Origin: Mixophyes australis
Taxonomy: Eukaryota > Chordata > Amphibia > Anura > Limnodynastidae
Direction of reading: 5' to 3'
DNA: 64,000 nt
NCBI GenBank assembly: GCA_036250195.1
Contig: JAVHZZ010000073.1
Span: forward strand, 310,001 to 374,000
Below the pieces are notes generated by a model. It saw only the letters and a program-made list of their open reading frames with translations. It did no database searches and was not told the origin of the DNA. This document shows, in pieces, positions 20,334 through 32,689 of this stretch (positions are counted from its first letter, which is position 1; the number at the start of each line of letters is the position of its first letter). A program made the translations under genes and the position numbers.

Positions 20334-22309
20334 CAGGGCCTGATTAAGGGTTCTGGCCGCCCTAGGCTAATACGGCCGCAGCGCCCCCCCCCCCCCCCCC
20401 TCCTCCGAATATATAGGTGTATAGGAACACTCCTGAATATGAATGTTCAGGTGTATTCTCCAGCATTCAAATTTAGACAAATTGTGCCATTGTCTCTTAC
20501 CTGTCCTTGCTCTTCTCTCTTGCAACTTTGTTATCCTCTCCCTGGCTTCTGGAAAGTTGGCGTCCTTTTTTGAAAATGCAAAAATGTATTATAATGCAAA
20601 CCCTGAATGATTAGGCCCTTTAGTTAAAACAAAACACTCCATTATGGCCAGCTAAAAGTACCCCATTGGACAGGCATATATAAGCAATATCTGAATATTT
20701 GTTGTCAATCAAATACAAACCTCTACCAGCCCCATCTCACTAATATTTAGTATTCTAGTGATTGCTGAGACCACCCATGTGACCACCACACAATCATGAG
20801 ATTCTGCCCCCCAAAGCTGCTCTATTTTTTAAATACCCCCTGCAGCCATTTTCCTTAACCACAACCCCCCCCCCCCGCACCGCCATTTTCCTTAACCCCT
20901 GCTGCAGCCATTTTCTTTACCTCCCACCCTGCATCCATCCCCCTTGCAGCTATTTTCCTTACCTCCACTCTGCTAGCTAGCTATCCCCCCCCCGTCACAT
21001 CAAAACTCCCCCAGTCACATATATCAGCCCCCCTCCTCTGCCCTCCTTCATACATATCAACCTCTCTACCTCCCTATAGATTTTCATGGCAGCCCCCCCC
21101 TCCCACCCTATAGATTTGTATGACAGTCCCCCTCTCCCTCCCTATACATATGCATGACAGTCCCCCCTCTCCCTCCCTATAGATATGCAGGGTAGTCCCC
21201 CCCCTCCCTATAGATATGCAGGGTAGTTCCCCCCCTCCCTATAGATATGCAGGGTAGTTCCCCCCCCCTTCCTATAGATATGCAGGGCAGTTCCCCCTCC
21301 CTATAGATATGCAGGGCAGTTCTCCCCCTCCCTATAGATATGCAGGGCAGTTCCCCCCCCCTCCTTATAGATATGCAGGGCAGTTCCCCAACCCTCCCTA
21401 TAGATATGCAGGGCAGTTCCCCCTCCCCTCCCTATAGATATGCAGGGCAGTTCCCCCCCCCCCCTCCCTATAGATATGCAGGGCAGTTCCCCCCCCCCTC
21501 CCTATAGATATGCAGGGCAGTTCCCCCCCCTCCCTATAGATATGCAGGGCAGTTCCCCCCCCTCCCTATAGATATGCAGGGCAGTTCCCCCCCTCCCTAT
21601 AGATATGCAGGGCAGTTCCCCCCCTCCCTATAGATATGCAAGGCAGTTCCCCCCCCCCCCTCCCTATAGATATGCAGGGCAGTTCCCCCCCCTCCCTATA
21701 GATATGCAGGGCAGTTCCCCCCCCTCCCTATAGATATGCAGGGCAGTTCCCCCCCCTCCCTATAGATATGCAGGGCAGTTCCCCCCCTCCCTATAGATAT
21801 GCAGGGCAGTTCCCCCCCTCCCTATAGATATGCAAGGCAGTTCCCCCCCCCCCCCCCCTCCCTATAGATATGCAGGGCAGTTCCCCCCCCTCCCTATAGA
21901 TATGCAGGGCAGTTCCCCCCTTCACTTACCTGTAGTTGTGCCAGGGTCGCTCCTCTCCTCAGATCAGCAGATAGGAAGTGAAGACGTCCTGCTTCCTGTC
22001 TGCTGCACAGCAACAGGCAGCCTGGCGATTGGCTGTGTGTTGCTAACCACTGACCACCAATGCTTTTGATCGTCGAGCCCTCCACCCCCCCCCGCGGCGA
22101 TCCCCAGCGGCGATCCCCAGTGGCGACCCCCCCCCTCCCCCACCCGAAAAAAAATGAATGAAGGAAAAAAAAATTTTTTAAAAAAAAAAAATTTTTTTTT
22201 TTAATTTTTTTTTTTTTAAAAAAAAAAAAAAATACCCACAGTGCAGCGCCCCCCGGGACCCAGCGCCCCAGGCTGCAGCCTGGTCAGCCTAGTGGTTGAT
22301 CAGGCCCTG
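20334..22309. mobile_element. Non-autonomous TIR element (hAT-like) carrying a poly-C minisatellite
   Basis: Left end CAGGGCCTGATTAAGGG and right end GATCAGGCCCTG share a 12-bp inverted terminus starting CAGGG, as in many hAT-derived elements. It has no transposase. The interior has C-rich low-complexity DNA, the array at 21115-21925 and an A/T homopolymer foldback at 22148-22235. No matching 8-bp target duplication (CTTGTATA against ATCTTGGA), and the right end directly abuts segmental copy B. Confidence 0.65.
21115..21925. repeat. Poly-C minisatellite, about 23 units of 28-40 bp
   Basis: The unit is CTCCCTATAGATATGCAGGG followed by CAGTT and a C-run of 5 to 17. Length varies almost entirely in the C-run. 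The minus strand has regularly spaced G-tracts and could form G-quadruplexes; the plus strand could form i-motifs (inference). Confidence 0.92.
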
Positions 22310-22982
22310 ATCTTGGATCAATATAAGCCAATATGTATACATGGAAATCCTCCTGGAATCTTGTCCTCTTACTGGATCTCCTTATGATAGGTGCTCAAAA
22401 GACAAGTGACAACTGATAGTGCATTATCTCACGTAGCCAAAGTTTTATTGCACCAAAGAAGCATAAAAGCAATGTAAAAATACAAATATTGGCTTATATT
22501 GATTCAAAATTGAAATCTTGTAAGTGTATATCCGATAGGGGATTGAGAACACCAATCATGTGGTGTTTTTGTCGTAATTATCAACCCCCACTGGATCCTT
22601 GGGATATTTAGTGGTTTTCGGTGTAACCACATATTATATGTTACGCTATGATACGATTTTTTTCTTTTCACTTTTTTTATGTGACCATAATCGTGGTGAA
22701 TGCCAGAAATCTGAAAGTTACTTTGATCACTGCAAATTTCTGGAATTTGTGGAAGACATACATCAAGATGGAAAGAATATATATATATTATTTCACAGTT
22801 GACTCTTTAAAACTGTTAGCGCCAGCTCTGTCACCATTGGTTATTTTTACAGTTTTTTATTTTTGCACATTGTGTGTGTGTGTATTGTGTGTGTGTGTGT
22901 GTGAACAGAGGGTGCTTTCAGTTGGCCTGCGCAGATATACCAATCTTTTTATTGTATTATAATCAACAATTGTCTGAGACGC

Positions 22983-23310
22983 AAAAGAGGAACCAAGTAT
23001 GACAGCCAGCATCCTGCTGCACAGCGGATCACTAAAGCCATGACAGCTATGTTATCACTGGATGTGGGTACAATTTCCCCATCAATGCATCAGGTTATAA
23101 CCGATTAGTTGAGATCATGTGTCCACGTTACCAAATTCCATCACAATCCCATTTCTTCTTAACAGCAATTGCTGTACTGTGAGGTTAAACAAAAAGTCCT
23201 TCAGTCCCTAGAAAATGTTATTGTACCGACTGTCCACTTAGCTACAGATATGTGACAAGCGGTACTGGTCAAACAAAAGACTATATAACTGTGACAGCCC
23301 ACTGGGTTGT
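22983..23310 (+). pseudogene. Ancient hAT transposase fragment (copy B)
   Basis: Duplicate of 12560-12900 with the same missing base after ATGTG and similar stops, so decay preceded the duplication. The serine/histidine-coding CAG/CAT run present in copy A is deleted here. Confidence 0.78.
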
Positions 23311-24104
23311 GTATAATACACAGTGTCAGGTCATTCACCGCACCCTGCCATATAGCCGCTCACTAGGACAGATATGATGCTGCCCCTCACACACAATTAC
23401 CTTCACAGACAAACATTTAGATTGTAAAAGCAACATATATAAATATATATATAATATATATATATATATAGTATATGCATTTTGTTTGTGGGGGGAGGGG
23501 GGTGCTGCTCACAATCAAACAGTTCCCTATTTTTCCCCACTAAATATTTCAGATGTCGCTGATACTGCCCCTGGCACTACTGTCATCAGATTTAAACATC
23601 TTTGATTTTAAAATCAAGAAAGAATAGTTTATGTTAACTCTTAAATAGTTTAATAATATACCCACCTGCTTTCACTTCTAAATGGCAGCTGAGAACAGGA
23701 AGGACGGCTATACATTGAAGATATCGATCCAATACTCACGAGATCTGACATTTTACATGAAATGACATTTTGCCTCATTTTCAGATCGGAATTTGGAGCA
23801 AGACACCGAGTCATGTCTCAATTCGACTCTGTACCCTAAAATTCCTGTCTATCTAATTCTATCTCCGTACCGCTCATCTCTAGTGAAACATAAAAAAACA
23901 AAATGTGGGGGAAAAGTAAAAATTCTTCTTGTTTCACACACAACAATGGGAAATACCCCACTAAGTAGTCTTATGCCAATATATAGATAGTTTTTTTATA
24001 ACATAACCACTCAGGTCATGGCTTCACCTCCCCATGATTCACACAGTTCATCCATGTTACACATATGTACATAACTAAGACATAGGGCTGTCATACATAT
24101 GGCC

Positions 24105-24260
24105 ATTTACAGTTACACGACTCTCAACCAATGGCTGATCAGGGATTACTGGGCACTGAGCTACCTGGGTTGGTGATGTCACAGAATTCTCTTCAATCTG
24201 ATTGGTTGGAAACAGCTGTTTACACTTGAATCTCAAACAGAGCGTCAGTTATCTCCACAG
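24105..24260 (+). promoter_or_regulatory. Candidate promoter and noncoding exon, copy 3 of 3
   Basis: Copy-B counterpart of the blocks ending at 13875 and 14744, with CRE-like and inverted CCAAT sites and a GTAATG donor at 24261. Confidence 0.4.
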
Positions 24261-25162
24261 GTAATGTAACAAGACTGGGACGGGGATTATATTATAAATG
24301 GGATATATTCAGGGGGTGAGAATAATTTACAGTCTGTGTATTCCTGGTTTACCCATCTCTAAGCCCTGTGTTAATGGCTTTAGCCTGGTAACAATATTTA
24401 CAGTACAGTATAAGTATGAAAAGAATGTGGACCTGATTTTAAACCCAAATATCTCTAAGAATTTGAAGGTGAACACAAAGGGGAACATTTTCTAAAATGG
24501 TTTTTACAGAAAATGTGTATTATTATTATTATTATAATTATTATTATTATTATTTATTTTTAAGGCCAAATGTGCTTTACAGATTAGTGAGTAAAACATG
24601 TCATACATAAAACAGCTACATACAATATAGATAAAATAAATGCTAATATAAAAACCAAGGGTAGGGAGAACCCTTCTCCTGAGAGAGCTACAATCTAATT
24701 ATAGCAATAAAAGTGCAGCAAATAATGTATAAGCCAAAAATGCCCCATAGCTAATAAAAAATGACCCAGTTAGTGCCTTGTGCATTTCCTACACCAGGTC
24801 TGACGTTCTATGGGCCCTAGTGATAGTCTCCAGCCCTTTATTCAGGTAAGCCCACTTGTGGGGTCACAGGGGGAGCAGCAGAGTAACCTGTATATAATAA
24901 AAGAGTGAATCTACAGGACTGTAATGGTGCCCATGTGCATTAGCCCCAATGTGAACTAAACTAATCCAGAACTAACAAAATGATTTTAGTCCATCTTGAG
25001 CCCCCCGTGATAGAGAACCAAAGATGGATGGAGAGAAAGGGGGTGAGTGGAAAGTAACAGAGATTAGAAAGGATGAGAAAGTAATGGGGTGAGGGGAGAA
25101 GGATGAGCGAGGGGAGACAAGACAAGGTTGGAGGTAAAGTGTAGAATACATTTAAACACAGT

Positions 25163-25457
25163 GGGCCTGATTCATTAAGGAGAACAAAGCAAAAAGGACT
25201 ATATTTGATCCAAGACAAAACCAGGTTAAAATGTAAGGGGTGCAAATGAGTTTATTATTTTGCATATAAGTTAAATACTGGCTGTTTTTTCATGTAGCAA
25301 ACAAATACTTGATAGCTTTATTTTTACACCGAATTTTAAAGCTGAGCTAGGACATGCCCTACCCCTAAATTTACCTCCCTCTCCAATGCAACATTGTTTT
25401 GCCAAGGTGCAAAGTTACTCATTTATTTTGCTTTTCTTTCCTTAATGAATTAGACCC
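25163..25457. mobile_element. MITE, GGGCCTGATTCATTAAGGA family (copy B)
   Basis: Same element and AGT flanks as 15646-15940, carried along in the segmental duplication. Confidence 0.8.
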
Positions 25458-26528
25458 AGTACCTTTGGGACACATTTTTTGAGACCTGCTTTTAGTAACT
25501 TTTTTTATTAAATAATGAAGAGCTCTGAAAGTAACCATGTTTTGAATAATTTTCCTAACAACAGATTGATCGCTAAGTCTGACAAGAGACACAACAATGA
25601 GTGAAGACAAGCCTGTCATCCGCAGTTCTTCCAGATGTAAGAAAAATATAAATGTGTTCATTAGGGTGGGGAACCCAGAGGTAATATCAAACAAGAATTT
25701 AATACGGACATTTAGGGCACCCAGTGGTACACCCAGCACCCCCCATCCCCCATCTTTCATGTAAGTCCGATGTAACTTGTTGAGTCCTGAAGCCGCTGTC
25801 AGCATGTTCTGTTACAGACAGATAGCGCTCACCTTCCGGTCCTGCCCTGGTCTCTGGCTGTAGGAGAGCAAACTGCCAGTAAGGGGTAAGAGAAGAACTG
25901 CTCCGGGCCCTGACAGCAGAGTTTGCAGGGTCGTTTGTTTTCTATGATTGTCAGCAAATTATGGCTCCATTTGTGTGTTTATTAACAGATTATGGCCCCG
26001 TTTTCTATGACTGATGCTATAATCCGGTGACAATTTTTAAGGTTATCACTAAATATTATATGGGAGCTGCTTTACATATATAAAATAGCAGATTTCCTCC
26101 AACTGGATATGGTCTTTTTCTGGTAAGATATATTTTGGTTCCTCCCTATATCATGTTTGCGTCAGTTATGGACTCTCTATCGGCATAGGCCACATTCTAA
26201 TCGGAAAATTTCACAGAAGCGATGTTCAAATTGAAAGTCCCTTATCCCTCCTGAGTGTCAGACGGTGCAGACTGGATCTACACACAAGAGGGAGCTATTG
26301 CACACAAAGGAACGCACATAAGAGACAACTGGGGAGGAACTAAGGGTGAAAGGCACAAAACAGGGATAATGAACAAACACATGGATGAAGATCAGACACA
26401 TAAGGAACATGTTTAACAGATTTTATATTGCTAATACCATGGGGTAAATTAATGATAATTTATAGTAAAACAAAGTCACCCATCATTGAGAATATATTAG
26501 CTGATAATGAATATTCTTGTCTCCCCAG

Positions 26529-26620
26529 TGCCAGAAGCTGTAATGGAGACCCTCGTTGGAGATCCCAATGACACCTCCCCGAGGAATAAGGAAAACATCG
26601 CTGGACATTCCATCGCTAAG
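26529..26620 (+). pseudogene. Copy-B duplicate of the KEN-box exon
   Basis: 92 nt, open, with CTCCCCAG acceptor. The donor has changed from GAG/GTAAAATG to AAG/GTTAAATG, which is weaker, and the peptide changes RR to PR and the last Glu to Lys. The following 60-nt exons are absent because copy B ends at the hAT-1 insertion, so this partial duplicate is probably dead. Confidence 0.5.
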
Positions 26621-26964
26621 GTTAAATGTCTTGTCTACTATATTATATATGGAAGATCGTTGTTCAATTCTAAATTGAGGCACAGGTTAAGCTTCAACAC
26701 ATGTGACAATGCGCTTATGTTGTAATATTGTTACATTTTAGTTATATTATAAGTAATATTCAGTCTTTATTCCATGCCTCCCAACTTTTGCAATCCCCGA
26801 ATCAGAACAAAACACAGTTTGCAGCAGTGCGTCCATAAATGGAGGTGTGGTCACATCACAATGGGTGCGTGGCCACACCCTCATGGGCACCCTTTACCAT
26901 CCTCCCCTAACAACGCCAAAGATTTTAGTCTCTTCTATGTATAAAGATGTACATGTAATATTAT

Positions 26965-27722
26965 GGGCCAGATTCATGTTCAGACGTATCTTGCGTGAAA
27001 TAGACCTGCGCTTGCTCCAAAACGGACTTTACTCCAATTAACGCAATTGCATGTAATTCATGTCCAAAGCAAATGACACTTACGACTGCCTACAACACAT
27101 AAGGGAACAATGGTGGCAAGGTTTTTCTCCTGGACAAAACCATGTTACAATGCAAGGGGTGAAAATAGGGTTATTATTTAGCACATAAGATAAATACTGG
27201 CTGTTTTTCATGTAACAAACAAATACTTGATAGCTTTAATTTTACACTGAAATTTAAAGTTGATCTAGGACATGCCCAACCCCAACTATAAATCTACCAT
27301 GACATTTTAAATTTGCCTCCCACTCCAAGACAACATGGTTTTGCCAAGATGCAAAGTTACTCCTTTTTTTACTTATTTTCTTTTCCTTAACGAATCAGGC
27401 CCATTGTATGTACAATATGCATTAAGGAGATCTTGATTTATGTATTTAATGTAAAAAATATATAAATATGATTATACTGTTTAGAGTTGTTCATCATTTT
27501 TTTTCTAGGCTTTATTTAAATACCTTATATTGCACATACGCTTGTGTGTATACTGCGCTGTGCTCTGTTAATGTACAACATGTAACGTTTAGGCAGATTG
27601 CACTTACACCCAGATTCAAACTGAAACACATCTTGATGTCCGCTTGGATTTGAATATGGGTTCCGTGATCTTTTCTTAAGAGCAAGTTAGGTGCAAGTTG
27701 CGTTCGGACTTGAATCAGGCCC
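26965..27722. mobile_element. Composite MITE (copy B)
   Basis: Counterpart of 17858-18615 with the same GGGCC ends and TAT flanks. Confidence 0.75.
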
Positions 27723-27959
27723 TATATGAGCCTCCTCTTCAAGGTTCTCATGTTTCCCTAACATGATCCTCACCAGGTAGTGGTCCAGGTACCAGTTATT
27801 CCCACCAATGGTTCTTTAACATCCATCTTGCAAAGAGCCTGTGGTATGAATCAGCAGTCATTTTTATACCAGTATCATGTAAATTTCATCACTTAAATTC
27901 AAAGTTGAAATGTATTAATTAGAGATGGGCGGGTCCGGTTCTCCGAGAACCGAACCCAC

Positions 27960-28100
27960 CCGAACTTTGGGTATCCGAGTACCGAGCTGAGCAGCTCGGT
28001 ACTCTCCCGCCCGTTCCGAATCCAAATCGAGGCCGAACGTCATTGTGACGTCGTCGGATCTCGGGGCTCGGTTCTCGCGATACTTCAACTTTATAAATAC
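27960..28100 (+). promoter_or_regulatory. hAT-1 copy 1 left-end hairpins and promoter
   Basis: GAGTACCGAGCTG and CAGCTCGGTACTC form a perfect 13-bp hairpin with a 2-nt loop at about 27978-28005. An ACGTCA/TGACGT palindrome (CRE-like) lies at about 28038-28053 and the TATA box TATAAATA at 28092-28099. All three elements recur in copies 2 (TATA 39165) and 3 (TATA 57588). The TATA box sits about 1.4 kb ahead of the start codon, so the 100-bp array would be in the 5' UTR or an intron. Confidence 0.75.
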
Positions 28101-28268
28101 ACGCCTCCACAGCAATCCATCGCCATTTGACAGAGGGAGAGAGCAGGGTGTAGTCATAGGCTAATTAGAGCAGGGACAGAGAATACAATATTGTTCTTGC
28201 AATTGCTCTAACCAAAATCGCTAGTGCAGAGAGGAGGATAGAGGTTTATTATTTTTTCTTCATATTTG

Positions 28269-29475
28269 GCACTCCCCAGCGCTTTTGGGGTGTCCCCCAT
28301 AATTGTGCATAAATATTTCTGGCTGTCAAAAGTCATATCTGTCAGCAGTATCTACTAAATAATTTTTAGCACTCCTCAGTGCTTTTGGGGTGTCCTCCCT
28401 AATTGTGCATTAATATTTCTAGCTGTCAAAAGTCATATCTGTCAGCAGTATCTACTAAATAATTTTTAGCACTCCTCAGTGCTTTTGGGGTGTCCTCCCT
28501 AATTGTGCATTAATATTTCTGGCTGTCAAAAGTCATATCTGTCAGCAGTATCTACTAAATAATTTTTAGCACTCCTCAGTGCTTTTGGGGTGTCCTCCCT
28601 AATTGTGCATTAATATTTCTGGCTGTCAAAAGTCATATCTGTCAGCAGTATCTACTAAATAATTTTTAGCACTCCTCAGTGATTTTGGGGTGTCCTCCCT
28701 AATGGTGCATTAATATTTCTGGCTGTCAAAAGTCATATCTGTCAGCAGTATCTACTAAATAATTTTTAGCACTCCTCAGTGCTTTTGGGGTGTCCTCCCT
28801 AATTGTGCATTAATATTTCTGGCTGTCAAAAGTCATATCTGTCAGCAGTATCTACTAAATAATTTTTAGCACTCCTCAGTGCTTTTGGGGTGTCCTCCCT
28901 AATTGTGCATTAATATTTCTGGCTGTCAAAAGTCATATCTGTCAGCAGTATCTACTAAATAATTTTTAGCACTCCTCAGTGCTTTTGGGGTGTCCTCCCT
29001 AATTGTGCATTAATATTTCTGGCTGTCAAAAGTCATATCTGTCAGCAGTATCTACTAAATAATTTTTAGCACTCCTCAGTGCTTTTGGGGTGTCCTCCCT
29101 AATTGTGCATTAATATTTCTGGCTGTCAAAAGTCATATCTGTCAGCAGTATCTACTAAATAATTTTTAGCACTCCTCAGTGCTTTTGGGGTGTCCTCCCT
29201 AATTGTGCATTAATATTTCTGGCTGTCAAAAGTCATATCTGTCAGCAGTATCTACTAAATAATTTTTAGCACTCCTCAGTGCTTTTGGGGTGTCCTCCCT
29301 AATTGTGCATTAATATTTCTGGCTGTCAAAAGTCATATCTGTCAGCAGTATCTACTAAATAATTTTTAGCACTCCTCAGTGCTTTTGGGGTGTCCTCCCT
29401 AATTGTGCATTAATATTTCTGGCTGTCAAAAGTCATAACTGTCAGCAGTATCTACTAAATAATTTTTAGCACTCC
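28269..29475. repeat. 100-bp tandem array in hAT-1 copy 1, 12 units
   Basis: The units are almost identical. Each carries AGCACT-CCTC-AGTGCT, a 6-bp perfect hairpin, then TTTTGGGGTGTCCTCCCTAA and CTGTCAGCAGTATCTAC. The last partial unit runs directly into the start codon region at 29495. Copy 3 has 9 units and copy 2 fewer than 2. Confidence 0.97.
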
Positions 29476-29494
29476 CCAGTGGTTTGCGCTCAGA

Positions 29495-32488
29495 ATGGAT
29501 TCAAAGCAGTCCACATATGATCTGAATGAGCAACCAGGTTCTGTCACCAGTCCTGATGTTAGTGTTCCCAGTACGTCATCTGGCCAAGGCGATGTCAAAC
29601 AACAGAGTGTTTTCAAATTAGTGCAAAAAACAAAAACCCAAAAAAAATTTACTGTATTGAAGCGAAAAAGAAGTGTAACTGAGCAAAAGTTAAGTGACGA
29701 TAAAAAAAAAATTGCAAGCATGCCATTCTACACACGCAGTGGCAAAAAGAGAATGAGGCCTTCACCTTTGGCTATAAGTGGCAGATCCCAAAAAGTTACC
29801 CAGCCTACAATTGGTGCACAACTACTGTTACGCGTCAAAGCCGAGCTGCAAGATAACAGTGAGGCATTACAGGAGAATATTTGCTCTGATTCACAAATGA
29901 CAACAATCCCTGTGGAGAGTCCATCCAACAGTGGGATGTCTAATAGTGAGCATTCTGCTGATGTGTGCCTTAATAGCCCGAGTATAGCCGGTGATACCCA
30001 AATTGAGGATGCCACTTTGGAATTAGAAGAGGATGAGGGGGAGATTTGTGTATGCGTCGAGGGCGCTAATGAGGATGTTGATGAGGATGAGGTTGTTTGT
30101 GTTAGTCCTGCACCAGTGGCAGCAGTTCTGGCACGTGACAAGAAAAAGGCCATTGTCATGCCTGGGCATAAAACAAAAAAATCCACTTCTTATGTGTGGA
30201 ATTATTTCTACCCAAATCCAGACAACAATTGTATAGCCATTTGTAGTGTATGTCAAGCCACAGTCAGTCGAGTGAGGGACCTTAACCATCTTGGAACATC
30301 GTCTATGTTACGCCATTTAACGAGAGTTCATGGCAAAGTGTTGGGAAAAGCTGAAAGTTCTTCCCCAAAGAATACAAGCACTCCCTCATCAGCTAAGACC
30401 CTCCGCTCACCGACATACCGACGGCTACAAAATACACCCACCACACCATCCTCATCAATATCCTCAGTAGCGCTCGGAGTTAGCCCGGCATCCCACTTAA
30501 GGCTGGATGACTCTGGCACTATTATTGATTGCTCTGAAGAAAGCGTTAGTCCTGCTGCTGCTGTTGCTGCTGCTGGGGGTGAATCGTCATCCCAGAGGCA
30601 GGTTAATAAAATGAGCAGTCCTACATTTCAGCAATTAACTGTGAAACAATCATTTGCGAGGGGAAGCAAATATGACAGCAGTCACCCAGTCGCCAAGCGA
30701 ATCACAGACGCCATGGCTGCAATGTTAGTGTTAGATCTGCGTCCAATCTCCACAATAAACGCAGCTGGTTTTTCACAGTTAATTGAGGTTTTGTGTCCGC
30801 GTTACAGAATTCCATCGCGACACCATTTCTCCCGTAAAGCTATTCCACAACTATACCAAAAAGTGTGTAAAAATGTAGAGATTGCGCTGAAAAATGCCAT
30901 TCTGCCCACTGTTCACTTAACCACAGATATGTGGACAAGTGGAAGTGGCCAAACCAAAGACTATATGACTGTGACAGCCCACTGGGTTGGTCATTCACCT
31001 TCACCAGCAGGAACAGCAGCAGCATGTACACCACTACGTAACATTTGTCACAGGCAGGCCACTCTTTGTATCACTGGCTTCACTAACAGGCATACGGCTG
31101 ACAATTTGTTACGCAAACTGAGAGATGTGATTGATGCATGGCTTATACCACTCGGACTCTCCCCAGGGTATGTCATTTCAGATAACGCCAACAATATAGT
31201 GCGAGCATTACAGCTGGGTGATTTCCAACATATTCCCTGTTTTGCTCACACCATCAACTTGGTGGTACAGAGCTTCCTACGAAATAACCGTGAGGTGCAG
31301 GAGATGCTTTCGGTGGCCCGTAAAATTTCAAGCCATTTCAGGCATTCAGCCACAGCATGTAGGAGATTACAGCAGCTCCAAGAGCAGTTTAACTTGCCCT
31401 GCCACCAACTTAAGCAAGAGGTGGTAACTCGGTGGAATTCCACCCTGTACATGCTTCAGAGGATGGAGGAACAGCGCAAAGCCATCCAAGCATATTGCAC
31501 AAGTCATGACATTGGGAAAGGAGGGGGGATGTATTTCACTCTTGCACAGTGGGGAATCCTTTCAGTGCTGTGCAAGGTGCTGAAACCATTTGAAGTTGTG
31601 ACATGTGAGGTCAGTGCAGACTCTGCTAGTTTGAGCCAAGTAATTCCTTTAATTAGACTATTGGAAAAGCAACTTGAGAAAATGAAGGAGGAGCTGAAAG
31701 CAAGCAATTCAGCAAAGTATGTTGGCCTTGTCGATCAAGTACTTAATTCGCTTCACAATGATCCTCGAGTTATTAAGATCTTGAACTCGGATCAGTACGT
31801 TTTGGCCACTGTGCTTGATCCAAGGTTTAAAACCTACATTGAGTCTTTACTTGTAAATTAGCGAGATGTGAACTTTTGCAAGGAGCTATTGCTCAGCAAG
31901 TTGGCCGCTGAACTGGGCCTCGGCTTGACAACATGTCCTCCTTCACTTTCTCAAGCTGTTGCTCTTAAAAAATTAAATTTCCAAAAAAGAAGCAGGGAAG
32001 ACACAGGGGGCAGACCAGAACAATTTAACATCTGGGCTGGTTTGAAGGATTTTTCAAAAAAATGTGTCACTTTGCCCATAACTCCATCCAATACGAGTAT
32101 AAACATGCAAAGGATGGTGGAGGATTACTTTCAAGAGGTAGTTGATATGGAAATGTCAGACAGTCCCTTTCCTTACTGGGAAGAAAAGCAGGCCATTTGG
32201 AAACCCATGTACAAACTTGCTTTGCAATACCTAAGCTGCCCACCCTCCAGTGTGTACTCCGAACGAGTGTTCAGCACAGCAGGGAACTTAGTCAGTGATC
32301 GCCGTAGAAGGTTACTTCCCAAAAATGTGGAGAAAATGATGTTTATAAAAATGAACTACATCTTCCACGAGAAAGGCCTTCACCATCCAAGACATCCAAG
32401 CACTGACTGTTCTCTAATGGCGGATTCAAGCGGCGATGAATTGATAGTCTGTGATGATGACGTACACACTGATGAGGGTGAGGATTAA
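29495..32488 (+). pseudogene. BED-finger hAT transposase, copy 1, one in-frame stop
   Basis: 998 codons, interrupted by TAG at codon 789 (31859-31861), where copy 2 has GAG. Domains: basic N-terminus; acidic patch (about 175-200); BED zinc finger with W235, C250, C253, H274 and H279; Ser/Thr-rich linker; hAT RNase H-like core with D478 (LTTDMW) and D563 (VISDNA) and a CFAH box at 582-585. Beyond the stop lie the region expected to hold the catalytic Glu and the hATC dimerisation block (SSVYSERVFSTAG). Such enzymes excise and reinsert the element in the nucleus; the truncated form lacks dimerisation and the third catalytic residue. The start codon is the first ATG after the repeat array and is shared with copy 3. 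Confidence 0.93.
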
Positions 32489-32689
32489 GCTGAAGATGAT
32501 GCCGATAACATCTTTTTAAAACTTTCTATGTAAGTGTAGGGTGCAATCTACCCCCAAAGAGGAAAGGGACTTGTGGCATTTCCATATCACATACCATCTT
32601 GAAAGGCTGCTGTTAGGTTAATTTATCCTTAAGGGTAGGGTGTCATAGACAGAGTGACCCTAAACTGGCTTTGTCCATTTTTCATAATA

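Larger units (their letters stand above)
22310..27919. repeat. Segmental duplication, right copy (B)
   Basis: Direct copy of 11966-18812 with a few percent or less divergence by eye. It lacks one promoter-like block and the 16645-17060 segment. Its left edge starts at the right terminus of the 20334-22309 element and its right edge at the left terminus of hAT-1 copy 1, so mobile elements mark both breakpoints. Confidence 0.95.

Noticed and set aside
21830..22069. Proline-rich 79-codon frame
   Set aside because: It is a reading of the poly-C minisatellite running into flanking element DNA.
28269..29475. CRISPR or satellite gene array
   Set aside because: The 100-bp units are contiguous with no spacers and lie inside a transposon between TATA box and start codon.
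29728..30186. 152-codon antisense frame recurring in all three hAT-1 copies
   Set aside because: Its persistence is explained by near-identity of the copies and by codon composition of the acidic region. No independent coding signs.
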